A stretch of 64,000 nt of DNA from Streptomyces sp. CB01249 (GCF_001905735.1 NZ_LISW01000008.1:301545-365544), one strand, 5' to 3'; shown: positions 42,626 to 51,657, numbered from the stretch's first letter. Notes: generated by a model from the letters alone, not told the origin. Made by a program: numbers and translations.

Positions 42626-45070
42626 TCAGACGAGCTGCCAGAGGTGGTCGTCCGTGCCGTTGTCGTCGTACTGCACGACATGGGCGCTGTCGGCCGTGGA
42701 CATGTTGTCGACGCCGAGGACCTTGCCGGAGTGGCGGTTGCGGATGCGGTACCAGCCGCCGCCGTCCGGGACGAGCTGCCAGAGGTGGTCGTCGGTGCCG
42801 TTGTCGTCGAACTGGACGACGTGCGCGCTGTTGTCCATCGACATGTTGTCGACACCGAGCACCTTGCCGGAGTGATGGTTACGGATGCGGTACCAGCCGT
42901 CGCCCTCCGCGACCAGTCGCCAGTCGTGGTCGTCGGTGCCCGTGTCCCCGAACTGCACGACGTGCGCGCTGTTGGCGGTGGACATGACGTCGACGCCCAG
43001 GACCTTGCCGGAGTTGCGGTTGCGGATGCGGTACCAGCGGTCCGCGAGCCACGGCTCCGCGCCCGGGTCCGTGGTCGGGAACGAGGTGATCCGCAGCCGG
43101 GCCGCCCCCATCGGGACGAGGGTCACGTCCTCCACCGGCTCGGTGCTGCGGGCCGGCGAGTCCTGGAGCGGCGCCACCACGTGCTCGTCGTCCGCCGTCC
43201 ACTCCGGGATGCGGCGCGCCTTCGCGGTGATGGACAGCGGGGTGCCGTCGAGCGTGAAGGGGTTGCCGGCCTTCACCCGGCGCGCGCTGTGGTGGCGCAG
43301 GGACGCGGCGGGCTTCGTCGCGTCCAGGACGAGCCCGTAGTTCCACGCGCCGGTCGCGTGGACCGCGTACTCCGGGAACTGGTCGCTGCCGCCGATGCGC
43401 TCGTACGTCTCGCCGATGCGGAGCGAGTACGTGAGCGGGCCGTGGTCCACGCTGACGGAGCCCCGGTTGTCCGCCCAGGTGCGCACGGTGGTGCGCTGCG
43501 GGAAGCGCAGGGTGACCCGGTCCCCGTCGGCCCAGGTGCGGTCGATCCGGGTGAAGGCGGGGCCCGCGGGGGCGTCGACGCGCCGCCCGTTCACCGCGAT
43601 CTCGGGGGCGTCGCACCAGGCCGGGACGCGCAGCACCAGCGGGAAGGCCAGCCGCTTGGGGGCCTTCAGGGTGAGGGTGACCGTGTCCGTGAAGGGGTAG
43701 TCCGTCTCCTCGGTGAACGTGACCTCGGTGCCGTCGGCGACCTTGGCCGTCACCTCGCAGGCGGCGTACATGGCGGCGGCCAGGCCCCCGTCGGGGGTGG
43801 CGAGCCACAGCTCCTCGGTGAAGTAGGGCCAGCCCATGCCGTAGTTGTGCGGGCAGCAGCGGTACTGGTCGACGCCGGGCAGGAACGCCTGCATGGCGAA
43901 CCCGTTCTGGAACTGGCGCTCCGACTTGGGCACGTTGTCCAGGTCGACGCTGTTGGCGCTGGTGATGTAGTGGATCGCCCGGCCCGAAGGGTCGAGCGAG
44001 GCGGGCAGTGAGTTGAAGGCCAGCTCCTCGCAGCGGTCGGCCCACAGCGGGTCGCCGGTGATCCGGGTCAGCAGCTGGTGGCTGGCCATGAACTCCACGA
44101 TGCCGCAGGTCTCGAAGCCCTGGCGGGGGTCACCGTGCCCGGGTCGCGCGTTCTCGTCCCCGGCGAACCCGCCGCCGGGGAACTGCCCGTACTGGTCCAT
44201 GGCCTTGCCGTACGTCCCGTACGTGTCCCGGGTGTCCTGCGCCGAGCCGCTGCGCAGCGCGTACTGGGCGGGCTCGCGGAAGCCCTGGGCGATGTTCACG
44301 TTGTGCTGGTTGACCAGGTTGTCGCCCCAGTCGGCGCCGTACGTGTGGATCTTGTCGGCGAGGTCGAGCAGGAAGGCGTCCCCGGTCCGGTTGTACAGCC
44401 AGAAGACGCTGTCCAGGCCGTCGCCCCAGCGCAGGGCGATCCAGCTGGTGTTGAAGGCGCCGGGGCCCTGGGCGTTCATGTACCGGAAGAACCGGCTCAG
44501 GAACGGGATGATCCGGGCGTCCCCGGTGTACTCCTGCCAGGAGCGCAACGCCTGCACCAGCGGCAGGAACGGCCAGAAGTCCGGGCCGCCGTTCAGCGAG
44601 GTGCGCAGCGCCTTCGGGCCGAAGAACCCGTCGGACTGCTGGGTGGCCAGGATCGCGTCGAACCAGCGGCGCACCGAGGCCAGCGCCGTCGCGTCGCCGG
44701 TGACGATCGCCAGGTCGGTGTAGCCGCGCAGCCAGTACGGGACCTCCTCCCAGCCGCCGAGTTCGGGGCGGACCCAGCCGGTGGCCGAGAAGTCGAGGAA
44801 GTGCGAGAACTCCTCGTACCGGCCGCACAGGCCGTCCAGCTGGAGCTTCAGCTGTCCGGCGAGCCAGCCGCGCGCCGTGACCCGGCCGGGCGGCAGCTTC
44901 AGGAAGGCGGTGGGGTGCAGGGGCGCGGCGTTGGGGGAGTAGTGGCCGCCGCGCGCGGGCCGCACCCGGTGCTCGGCGGCGGTCGCGGTGGCCGACCAGC
45001 GGCCGGCCGCCGTGGTGGCGGCGACGGTGGCGAGCGCGGCCGTCACGAGCTGTCTGCGGTTCAGGGGCAT
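42626..45070 (-). CDS. GH127 (DUF1680) beta-L-arabinofuranosidase with beta-trefoil lectin tail
   Basis: An 814-residue exported enzyme. The N-terminus has a twin-arginine-like signal (NRRQLVTAALATVAATT). The catalytic (alpha/alpha)6 domain begins FLKLPPGRVTARGWLAGQ and contains the zinc-cysteine site of GH127: ExC at E320-C322 (GFETCGIVEF) and the Cys pair C405-C406 (DQYRCCPHNYGMGW), one of which acts as nucleophile in characterised members. Residues about 672-814 are three 47-residue ricin/CBM13-like repeats (WYRIRNRNSGKVLGVDVMST). ATG at 45070 is chosen because the signal follows it. It is 72 bp downstream of the GTG of the CBM42-GH2 gene on the same strand, so both may be co-transcribed from the 45.2-kb promoter. 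Confidence 0.9.
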   Translation of the reverse strand: MPLNRRQLVTAALATVAATTAAGRWSATATAAEHRVRPARGGHYSPNAAPLHPTAFLKLPPGRVTARGWLAGQLKLQLDGLCGRYEEFSHFLDFSATGWVRPELGGWEEVPYWLRGYTDLAIVTGDATALASVRRWFDAILATQQSDGFFGPKALRTSLNGGPDFWPFLPLVQALRSWQEYTGDARIIPFLSRFFRYMNAQGPGAFNTSWIALRWGDGLDSVFWLYNRTGDAFLLDLADKIHTYGADWGDNLVNQHNVNIAQGFREPAQYALRSGSAQDTRDTYGTYGKAMDQYGQFPGGGFAGDENARPGHGDPRQGFETCGIVEFMASHQLLTRITGDPLWADRCEELAFNSLPASLDPSGRAIHYITSANSVDLDNVPKSERQFQNGFAMQAFLPGVDQYRCCPHNYGMGWPYFTEELWLATPDGGLAAAMYAACEVTAKVADGTEVTFTEETDYPFTDTVTLTLKAPKRLAFPLVLRVPAWCDAPEIAVNGRRVDAPAGPAFTRIDRTWADGDRVTLRFPQRTTVRTWADNRGSVSVDHGPLTYSLRIGETYERIGGSDQFPEYAVHATGAWNYGLVLDATKPAASLRHHSARRVKAGNPFTLDGTPLSITAKARRIPEWTADDEHVVAPLQDSPARSTEPVEDVTLVPMGAARLRITSFPTTDPGAEPWLADRWYRIRNRNSGKVLGVDVMSTANSAHVVQFGDTGTDDHDWRLVAEGDGWYRIRNHHSGKVLGVDNMSMDNSAHVVQFDDNGTDDHLWQLVPDGGGWYRIRNRHSGKVLGVDNMSTADSAHVVQYDDNGTDDHLWQLV
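42631..43053 (-). repeat. Three tandem 141-bp coding repeats (beta-trefoil lobes)
   Basis: Period exactly 141 bp: CGAGCTGCC begins at 42631 and 42772, and the third copy, CCAGTCGCC, at 42913. Copies encode WYRIRN..SGKVLGV..MS...SAHVVQ and differ at few bases, especially the first two, which suggests recent internal duplication or homogenisation. Confidence 0.85.
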
Positions 45071-45215
45071 GGGGGAGGGCTCCTGCTCTGCCGGACATGC
45101 AACTCCGGCGTGGGAATGCGCATGACAAGAGAGGGTGCTGTCGCGGCGCGGCCGCACGGACCGGCCGCGCGCATGACGAAGAGCGCCTTCGCGATCCGTA
45201 CGGAGCGCGCGGCAT

Positions 45216-45235
45216 TTTTCTGCAACGTTGGAAAA
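45216..45235. promoter_or_regulatory. LacI-type operator near the GH127 promoter
   Basis: A 20-bp imperfect palindrome centred on CAACGTTG (core TGCAACGTTGGA at 45221-45232), about 150 bp upstream of the GH127 start. It shares GCAACGTTG with the perfect operator at 39268. Confidence 0.55.
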
Positions 45236-45364
45236 TGGGGTTCCGGCGGTATGACAGCACGCCGTCAGGCGGCTGTCCAGAGGTGCGACGGCATCGTCCG
45301 GGTCCGGGCGCCGGAGCCGGACGAAGCGGCTGCGACACATTTTGGAAACGCATCGACAACGCTC

Positions 45365-45402
45365 TTGCCGCCCGTGCCGCGCCGCCTATATAACGTTGTA
45401 AA
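45365..45402 (+). promoter_or_regulatory. Promoter with overlapping operator for the ABC importer operon
   Basis: TTGCCG (45365-45370), 18-bp spacer, TATAAC (45389-45394). The -10 element is part of the near-palindrome TATAACGTTGTA (45389-45400), so binding of a LacI protein at the AACGTT core would block RNA polymerase. Confidence 0.6.
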
Positions 45403-45582
45403 CCGAGCCGCCGAGAGGCCGCGCAGGCTCTCACGACCGCAGTTTGTGCAGCTAGGGGCCGTCTCCTAGCGGGGCCGTGAGTGCAGTGACATCAGCCGCC
45501 GCGCAGCGGCCGATGCATCGTCCAGCCATGACCGACCGCACGCCCTTCGGCGTGCCGTCATCCCGCCAAGGAGCTCCCGCGC

Positions 45583-46671
45583 ATGATGATCCAGCGTCGA
45601 TCCCGTACCCTCGCCGTGGCCTGCGTCCTCGCCGCCACCGCCACGCTGGCCGTTTCCGGCTGCTCCAAGTCGGAGGGCTCGGACAACAACGCGAGCAGCG
45701 ACAGCAGCCAGGCAGCACAGGCGGCCAAGACCCCCGAGTCCTCGTCCGGTTCGGGCTGCTCGCTGCAGAGCTACGGCGCGCCGAAGCTCGACCTGAAGAA
45801 CGCGGTGGTCGGCTTCTCCCAGTCGGAGAAGGAGGCCAACCCCTTCCGTATCGCCGAGACCCAGTCCATCAAGGACGAGGCGAAGAAGATCGGCGTCAAG
45901 AAGCTGCTCACCACCAACGCCCAGTCGCAGCTGTCCAAGCAGATCAGCGACATCCAGGACATGCTCGCCCAGGGCGCCCAGTTCCTCATCGTCGCCCCGC
46001 TGAACTCGGACGGCCTGGAGCCGGCCCTCAAGGCCGCCGCCGCCAAGAAGGTCCCGGTCCTCACCGTCGACCGCAAGCTCAACGCCACCGCCTGCAAGGA
46101 CTACGTGGCCTTCCTGGGCTCCGACTTCGTCGAGCAGGGCAAGCGCGCCGCCGACGCGATGATCAAGTCGACCGGCGGCAAGGGCAAGGTCGCCATCCTC
46201 CTCGGTTCGTCGGGCAACAACGTCACCACCGACCGCACCAAGGGCTTCGTGGACCAGCTCAAGGCCAAGGCCCCCGACATGGAGATCGTTGCCCAGCAGA
46301 CCGGTGAGTTCGCCCGCGACAAGGGCCAGCAGGTCACCGAGCAGCTGATCCAGTCCAAGCCCGGCATCACTGCCATCTACGCGGAGAACGACGAGATGGG
46401 CCTCGGCGCCGTCACCGCGGTGAAGGCCGCCGGCAAGAAGCCCGGCAAGGACATCAAGATCGTCTCCGTCGACGGCACCCGCAACGCCGTCCAGGCCATC
46501 GTCAACGGCGAGTACAACGCCGTCATCGAGTCCAACCCGCGCTTCGGTCCGCTGGCCTTCGCGACCGCCCAGAAGTTCTACGGCGGCGAGGAGATCCCCG
46601 AGAACGTCATCATCAGCGACCGCTCGTACGACGAGTCCAACGCCAAGTCCACGGTCGGCAACGCTTTCTGA
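45583..46671 (+). CDS. Furanose-type sugar ABC importer, binding lipoprotein (YtfQ-like)
   Basis: A 362-residue lipoprotein of the ribose/galactofuranose-binding family (Peripla_BP_4). Signal peptide with lipobox AVSGC, a Ser/Asn/Gln-rich tether, then NAVVGFSQSEKEANPFRIAETQSI, QFLIVAPLNSDGLEPALKAAAAKKVPVLTVDRKL and AIYAENDEMGLGAVTAVKAAGKKPG. The opening GFSQ..NPFR is characteristic of the YtfQ group. ATGATG at 45583 follows AAGGAG. A hairpin between this gene and the ATPase gene may set the usual excess of binding protein. The ligand is probably a furanose-form sugar (L-arabinofuranose or D-galactofuranose). Confidence 0.82.
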   Translation: MMIQRRSRTLAVACVLAATATLAVSGCSKSEGSDNNASSDSSQAAQAAKTPESSSGSGCSLQSYGAPKLDLKNAVVGFSQSEKEANPFRIAETQSIKDEAKKIGVKKLLTTNAQSQLSKQISDIQDMLAQGAQFLIVAPLNSDGLEPALKAAAAKKVPVLTVDRKLNATACKDYVAFLGSDFVEQGKRAADAMIKSTGGKGKVAILLGSSGNNVTTDRTKGFVDQLKAKAPDMEIVAQQTGEFARDKGQQVTEQLIQSKPGITAIYAENDEMGLGAVTAVKAAGKKPGKDIKIVSVDGTRNAVQAIVNGEYNAVIESNPRFGPLAFATAQKFYGGEEIPENVIISDRSYDESNAKSTVGNAF

Positions 46672-46715
46672 TCCCAGCCGGCCCCATCTGCCCGTACCGG
46701 CTCCGTCGGTTCACC

Positions 46716-46745
46716 GCCGCCGTGGCGCTCCCCCGTCACGGCGGC
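46716..46745 (+). terminator. Intercistronic hairpin between binding protein and ATPase genes
   Basis: GCCGCCGTG (46716-46724) pairs with CACGGCGGC (46737-46745), loop of 12 bases, between two genes of one operon. It may act as a partial terminator or protect the upstream mRNA. Confidence 0.5.
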
Positions 46746-46789
46746 CACCGGGCCCCCATCCTTGGAAGAGCGGAAGGCCAAGACCAGCC

Positions 46790-48445
46790 ATGGCACCACC
46801 CGAAGCAGTACCGCAGCCGCCGGAGCCGGCCGCCGACGTGAAGGAGAGCAGCGCGACCGGAACGGCCCTCGCGGACGAGCCCGGCGCGGCCCCCGCCGTC
46901 CTGGAGGCCCGCTCGGTCAGCAAGCGGTTCCCGGGCGTCGTCGCCCTCGACGGAGTCTCCTTCTCCCTGCGCGCCGGCGAGACCCACGCCCTGGTGGGGG
47001 AGAACGGAGCCGGGAAGTCCACCCTCATCAAGGTGCTGACCGGCGTCTACCGCCCCGACGAGGGCGAGCTGCGGCTGGCCGGCCAACAGGTCGTCTTCGC
47101 CCGGCCGTTCGAGGCGCAGGAGGCCGGGATCTCCACGATCTACCAGGAGGTGAACCTCGTCCCGCTGATGAGCGTGGCGCGCAACATCTTCCTCGGCCGT
47201 GAACCCAAGAACCGCTTCGGCCTGATCGACTTCCCGCGGATGTACCGCGAGGCGAGCGAACTGCTCGACGGCTTCGGCGTCCGCGTCGACCCGAAACGCC
47301 CCCTGCACACCCTGGGCATCGGCACCCAGCAGATGGTCGCCATGGCCCGCGCGGTCTCCGTGAACGCCCAGGTCGTCATCATGGACGAGCCCACCTCCTC
47401 GCTGGAGCCCCGCGAGGTCGAGACCCTCTTCCGGGTCATCGAGGACCTGCGCGGACGCGGCATCGCCGTCCTCTACGTCAGCCACCGCATGGACGAGCTG
47501 TACCGGATCTGCGACCGGGTCACCGTCCTGCGCGACGGCAAGCACATCCACACCGGCGACCTCGCCGACCTCGACCGGATGCAGCTCGTCTCGATGATGC
47601 TCGGCCGCGACATGGCCGAGGTACGCCGCGAAGGACTCACCAACTTCGACTCCGAGGGCCACGAGGCCGCCCGCACCCCCGTCCTCACCGCCACCGGCCT
47701 CTCCCGCGACCACCAGCTGCACGACATCTCCCTCGACCTGTACGCGGGTGAGGTCATGGGCCTCGGCGGACTCCTCGGCTCCGGGCGCAGCGAGACCGCG
47801 AAGGCCATCGCCGGAGCGCTCTCCCTGGACTCCGGCGAGGTGAGCATCGCCGGCCGCACCCTGCGCCGCCTCACCTCGGCCGGTGCCATCCGGGCCGGGA
47901 TCAGCCTGCTGCCCGAGGACCGCAAGGCCGAGGGCATCGTGCCCGGCCTCTCGGTCCGCGAGAACATCGTGCTGGCGGCGATGCCCCGGCTCTCCCGCGC
48001 CGGCATCGTCTCCCGCGCCAAGCAGGACCGCATTGTCGACATCTTCATGAAGCGACTCAGGATCAAGGCGGCGAGCCCCGAGCAGAAGGTCGGCGAGCTC
48101 TCCGGCGGCAACCAGCAGAAGGTGCTGCTGGCCCGCTGGCTCTGCCTGGAACCCAAGGTCCTGCTCCTCGACGAACCCACCCGGGGCATCGACGTCGGCG
48201 CCAAGGCCGAGGTCCAGAGCCTCATCGACGACCTCGCCCGCGAGGGCCTGGCCGTCCTGCTCATCTCCTCCGACATCGAGGAACTGATCGAGGGCGCCGA
48301 CCGGATCGTCGTCCTGCGCGGCGGAGCGGTCGCGGGCGAACTGGCGGGCGACGAGGTGGCGGAGAGCCATCTGCTCGAAGTGCTCGCCGACCACTCACCG
48401 GCTGCCGCGGACAAGGCGCCGGCCGCGAAGGAGGACCCCCGATGA
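46790..48445 (+). CDS. Furanose-type sugar ABC importer, double ATPase (YtfR-like)
   Basis: A 551-residue protein with two ABC domains, as in RbsA/YtfR. First domain: Walker A GENGAGKST, signature region weakly conserved (LGIGTQQMVAMARA), Walker B VVIMDEPTSSLE. Second domain: degenerate Walker A LGGLLGSGRSET, signature LSGGNQQKVLLARW, Walker B VLLLDEPTRGIDVG. A 25-residue Ala/Pro-rich N-terminal tail precedes the first domain. It energises import by the two following permeases; its stop overlaps the next start as ATGA. Confidence 0.9.
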   Translation: MAPPEAVPQPPEPAADVKESSATGTALADEPGAAPAVLEARSVSKRFPGVVALDGVSFSLRAGETHALVGENGAGKSTLIKVLTGVYRPDEGELRLAGQQVVFARPFEAQEAGISTIYQEVNLVPLMSVARNIFLGREPKNRFGLIDFPRMYREASELLDGFGVRVDPKRPLHTLGIGTQQMVAMARAVSVNAQVVIMDEPTSSLEPREVETLFRVIEDLRGRGIAVLYVSHRMDELYRICDRVTVLRDGKHIHTGDLADLDRMQLVSMMLGRDMAEVRREGLTNFDSEGHEAARTPVLTATGLSRDHQLHDISLDLYAGEVMGLGGLLGSGRSETAKAIAGALSLDSGEVSIAGRTLRRLTSAGAIRAGISLLPEDRKAEGIVPGLSVRENIVLAAMPRLSRAGIVSRAKQDRIVDIFMKRLRIKAASPEQKVGELSGGNQQKVLLARWLCLEPKVLLLDEPTRGIDVGAKAEVQSLIDDLAREGLAVLLISSDIEELIEGADRIVVLRGGAVAGELAGDEVAESHLLEVLADHSPAAADKAPAAKEDPR

Positions 48446-49416
48446 CCCAGGCCGCAGTCACCACCCCCGCAGCCCGGCCGCTCGCCCGGCTGCGCGACCC
48501 CGCCTGGTACCAGGAGTACGGCGTCTACCTCGCCGTCGCGGTCGTCCTCGTCTTCAACGCCCTGTTCACCGAGCACTTCATGACGGTGGACAACCTGCGC
48601 ACCCAGCTCGTCCAGGTCGCCCCGATCGTCATCGTCGCGCTCGGCATGGCGCTCGTCATCGGCACCGAGGGCGTCGACCTCTCCGTCGGCTCGACCATGG
48701 CCGTGGCCGCCGCGCTGCTGCCGCTCTACCTCGGCTACGGACTGGTCCCCGCGCTCGTCATGGCGCTGCTCGCCGGAGCCCTCGTCGGAGCGGTCAACGG
48801 CACCCTGGTCTCGCTCGTCGGCCTCCAGCCGATCGTCGCCACACTCGCCCTGTTCGTCGGCGGCCGGGGCCTCGCCCTGGTCATGGCGGACAGCCAGCTC
48901 AAGCAGATCGTCAACCCCGACCTGCTGTCCTTGGGCACCGGCTCCTTCCTCGGCATCCCGCTGGTCGTCCTCATCGCCGGTGTCCTCGCCGTCGCCGTGG
49001 CCTTCCTGGTCACCCGGACCACCTTCGGCCGCCAGGTCGTCGCCATCGGCGGCAACCGCTCCGCCGCCGCCCTGGCCGGACTGCCGGTGCGGCGGGTGCT
49101 CATCGGGGTGTACGTGCTCTGCGGGGTGCTCGCCGCCCTCGCCGGAGTCCTGGCCACCGCCCGGCTCACCGCCAGCGACCCGTCCTCGCTCGGCACCCTC
49201 ATGGAACTCTCCGCCATCACGGCGGTCGTGGTGGGCGGCACCCCGCTCAACGGCGGCTCCATCCGGGTCCTCGGCACCGTCGCCGGCGCCCTGCTGATGC
49301 AGCTGCTGCGGGCCACCCTCATCAAGCACGACCTGCCCGACTCCACCGCACAGATCGCCCAGGCGGCCATCATCATCGCCGCCGTCTACGTCGCCCGGGA
49401 GCGTCGGTCCCGATGA
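48442..49416 (+). CDS. Furanose-type sugar ABC importer, permease 1 (YtfT-like)
   Basis: A 324-residue RbsC-type permease with about eight to ten membrane helices. Conserved segments are IVIVALGMALVIGTEGVDLSVGS, QPIVATLALFVGGRGLALV and GGTPLNGGSIRVLGTVAG. It overlaps both neighbours by 4 bp (ATGA), implying tight translational coupling and fixed stoichiometry in the complex. Confidence 0.9.
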   Translation: MTQAAVTTPAARPLARLRDPAWYQEYGVYLAVAVVLVFNALFTEHFMTVDNLRTQLVQVAPIVIVALGMALVIGTEGVDLSVGSTMAVAAALLPLYLGYGLVPALVMALLAGALVGAVNGTLVSLVGLQPIVATLALFVGGRGLALVMADSQLKQIVNPDLLSLGTGSFLGIPLVVLIAGVLAVAVAFLVTRTTFGRQVVAIGGNRSAAALAGLPVRRVLIGVYVLCGVLAALAGVLATARLTASDPSSLGTLMELSAITAVVVGGTPLNGGSIRVLGTVAGALLMQLLRATLIKHDLPDSTAQIAQAAIIIAAVYVARERRSR

Positions 49417-50477
49417 ACGAAACCTCACCTGCCCCGGCGCCCTCCGCCCCGGCCCCGCGCAAGACCCCCGCCGCCTCCGGCGCCACCACGCCGGCGCCCG
49501 GTGCCGGATCACCGCGCACGACCGGCGGGCGGATCGCCGAACTCCTGCAACGCCAGGGCGTCCTGGTCGTCCTCCTGACGGTCGTGGTCGTCGCGTCCTT
49601 CATCTACCCGACGACGTTCTCCACCCTGGACAACGCCCGCGGGGTGACCGTCCAGGCGTCGTTCCTGGCCATCGTCGCGCTCGGGATGACCATGGTCATC
49701 ATCACCGGCGGCATCGACCTCTCCGTCGGGTCCGTCTTCGCCCTGGGCGGGGTGCTCGCCGCCTGGGCCTCCCAATGGGGCATCCTGCCCGCCCTGTTGA
49801 TCCCGCTCGTGGTGTGCGGCGCGATCGGCCTGCTCAACGGCTTCCTCGTGGCCCGCGCCGGAATGGCCCCGTTCATCGTCACGCTCGCCACCCTCCTCGG
49901 GGCGCGCGGGCTGCTCCTCGCGATCACGGACGAGGGCGCCACCACCTACCTGGTGCCCAAGGACTCGGCCTTCGCGGAACTCGGCCAGGGCGCGATCTGG
50001 GGCTTCGGCTACCCGATCTTCATCGCCCTCGCGCTGTTCGGCCTCGGCGGACTCCTTCTCCAGCGCACCTCGTTCGGGCAGTCGATCTTCGCCGTCGGCG
50101 GCAGCAGTGACGCGGCCACCCTGATGGGCCTGCCCGTCGCCCGTACGAAGATGCTCGTCTACACGCTCAGCGGACTGCTGGCCGGGCTGGCCGGCGCGCT
50201 CAACGCCGCCCGGCTCTCCTCCGGCGTCACCATCCTCGGCGTGGGCATGGAGCTCGACGCGATCTCCGCCGTCGTCATCGGCGGCACCCTCCTCATCGGC
50301 GGCGCCGGCTCCATCAGCGGAACGCTCTGGGGCGTCCTGCTCCTCCAGGTCATCCAGAACCTGATCAACCAGATCGGCTCGCTGAACTCCTCGTACCAGT
50401 CGGTCGTCAGCGGCGGCTTCCTTATCGTTGTCGTCGTGGCCCAGCGCTATCTGGCGCGCAGCCGCAGAACCACCTGA
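49413..50477 (+). CDS. Furanose-type sugar ABC importer, permease 2 (YjfF-like)
   Basis: A 354-residue RbsC-type permease with a Pro/Ala-rich cytoplasmic N-terminus of about 45 residues. Landmarks: FLAIVALGMTMVIITGGIDLSVGS, ARAGMAPFIVTLATLLGARG, MELDAISAVVIGGTLLIGGAGSISGT. Two different permeases with one double ATPase is the arrangement of the E. coli galactofuranose importer YtfQRT-YjfF and separates this system from ordinary ribose or xylose importers, which have one permease. A terminator hairpin follows. Confidence 0.9.
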   Translation: MNETSPAPAPSAPAPRKTPAASGATTPAPGAGSPRTTGGRIAELLQRQGVLVVLLTVVVVASFIYPTTFSTLDNARGVTVQASFLAIVALGMTMVIITGGIDLSVGSVFALGGVLAAWASQWGILPALLIPLVVCGAIGLLNGFLVARAGMAPFIVTLATLLGARGLLLAITDEGATTYLVPKDSAFAELGQGAIWGFGYPIFIALALFGLGGLLLQRTSFGQSIFAVGGSSDAATLMGLPVARTKMLVYTLSGLLAGLAGALNAARLSSGVTILGVGMELDAISAVVIGGTLLIGGAGSISGTLWGVLLLQVIQNLINQIGSLNSSYQSVVSGGFLIVVVVAQRYLARSRRTT

Positions 50478-50480
50478 ACC

Positions 50481-50508
50481 GGTGCCGGGGCCCCACGGCC
50501 CCGGCACC
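50481..50508 (+). terminator. Terminator after the importer operon
   Basis: GGTGCCGGGGCC and GGCCCCGGCACC form a perfect 12-bp stem with a 4-base loop, 4 bp after the stop of the second permease gene. Confidence 0.75.
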
Positions 50509-50586
50509 GTTCGAGCCGTTCGAGCCGAACCGGCGGGAGCCGGGCCACCGCGCCTCACCGCGCGACAAGTCGATTCAGGGAGTGCC

Positions 50587-51621
50587 GTGGGCGTCAGCCT
50601 CAAGGACGTTGCACAACGGGCGGGCGTGTCCATCAAGACCGTGTCGAACGTGGTGAACAACTATCAGCACGTCACACCGAAGATGCGCGCCAAGGTGCAG
50701 CAGGCCATCGATGAGCTCGGCTACCGGCCGAACCTCACCGCCCGTCATCTGCGCAAGGGCCGCACCGGGATCATCGCGCTCGCCGTCCCCGAGTTCGGCA
50801 ACCCGTACTTCGCGGAGCTGGCCGGCGCGGTGGTCGACGCCGCCGCCCGGCACGACTACACCGTGCTGGTCGACCACACCGGCGGACTGCGCGAGAAGGA
50901 ACTCCTCGTCAGCCAGGGGTTCCGGTCCCACGTCATCGACGGGCTCATCCTCAGCCCGATCCACCTGGAGACCGAGGACCTGATGGCGCGCACCGAGACC
51001 GCGCCCCTGGTCCTGCTCGGTGAGCGCGAGTACGAGGCCCCGTACGACCACATCGCGATCGACAACGTCGCCGCGGCGCGCGAGGCCGTACGCCACCTCG
51101 TCGAACTCGGCCACCGCCGGATCGCCTTCCTCGGCTCCCGTACCGGCCGCGAACGCCAGCCCGCCCACCTCCGGCTGCGCGGCTGGCGCGAGGAGCTGGC
51201 CGCCTCCGGGATCGAGCCCGACGAGGCCCTGGTCGTCGTCACCGACGGCTACGGCCGCGAGGACGGGGCCTCCGGCATGGCCGCGCTGCTGGACCGGGGC
51301 GAGCGCCCCGACGCCGTCTTCGCGTACAACGACCTCATCGCCATCGGCGCCATGCGCACCCTGACCGCACGCGGCCTGCGCATCCCCGAGGACGTCGCCG
51401 TCGTGGGCTTCGACGACATCGAGGAGAGCCTCTACGGCGCGACCACGCTCACCACCGTGGCGCCCGACAAGGAGGCCATCGCCCGGCTCGCCGTCGACAG
51501 CCTGGTCGAGCGCCTGTCCGGCGAACCCGTCACGGAGCCCAGGCGGCCCCGGCCCGGCTACCGGCTCGTCGTCCGCGAATCCACCGTTCCCCGGCCCGCC
51601 GCCGGACCGGCGGCGCCGTAG
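50587..51621 (+). CDS. LacI-family regulator of the furanose importer locus
   Basis: A 344-residue repressor: HTH SLKDVAQRAGVSIKTVSNVV, hinge YRPNLTARHLRKGRTGIIA, sensor domain PEFGNPYFAELAGAVVDAA, AVFAYNDLIAIGAMRTLTARGLRIPEDVAVVGFDDIEE. It is paralogous to the regulator at 38156 with an almost identical recognition helix, so both may bind AACGTT-centred operators such as those at 45.2 and 45.4 kb. GTG at 50587 has AGGGAG upstream. It is separated from the importer operon by a terminator and followed by another before the epimerase gene. Confidence 0.88.
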   Translation: MGVSLKDVAQRAGVSIKTVSNVVNNYQHVTPKMRAKVQQAIDELGYRPNLTARHLRKGRTGIIALAVPEFGNPYFAELAGAVVDAAARHDYTVLVDHTGGLREKELLVSQGFRSHVIDGLILSPIHLETEDLMARTETAPLVLLGEREYEAPYDHIAIDNVAAAREAVRHLVELGHRRIAFLGSRTGRERQPAHLRLRGWREELAASGIEPDEALVVVTDGYGREDGASGMAALLDRGERPDAVFAYNDLIAIGAMRTLTARGLRIPEDVAVVGFDDIEESLYGATTLTTVAPDKEAIARLAVDSLVERLSGEPVTEPRRPRPGYRLVVRESTVPRPAAGPAAP

Positions 51622-51630
51622 CCACGGGCC

Positions 51631-51657
51631 GGACTCCCCGCCACCCCCGGGGAGTCC
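51631..51657 (+). terminator. Terminator after the LacI gene
   Basis: GGACTCCCC pairs with GGGGAGTCC, just after the stop at 51621. Confidence 0.65.

Larger units (their letters stand above)
45071..45582. other. Divergent regulatory region, 512 bp
   Basis: No gene is supported. It separates the GH127/GH2 pair (minus) from the ABC importer operon (plus) and holds two AACGTT-centred palindromes (annotated separately) plus a promoter for the binding-protein gene. The stretch 45203-45245 and 45345-45400 is AT-richer than its surroundings. Confidence 0.55.

Noticed and set aside
50607..50618. Inverted repeat CGTTG-CA-CAACG inside the start of the second LacI gene
   Set aside because: It lacks the AACGTT core of the other sites and lies in codons for the conserved HTH (KDVAQRA), so coding constraint explains it.
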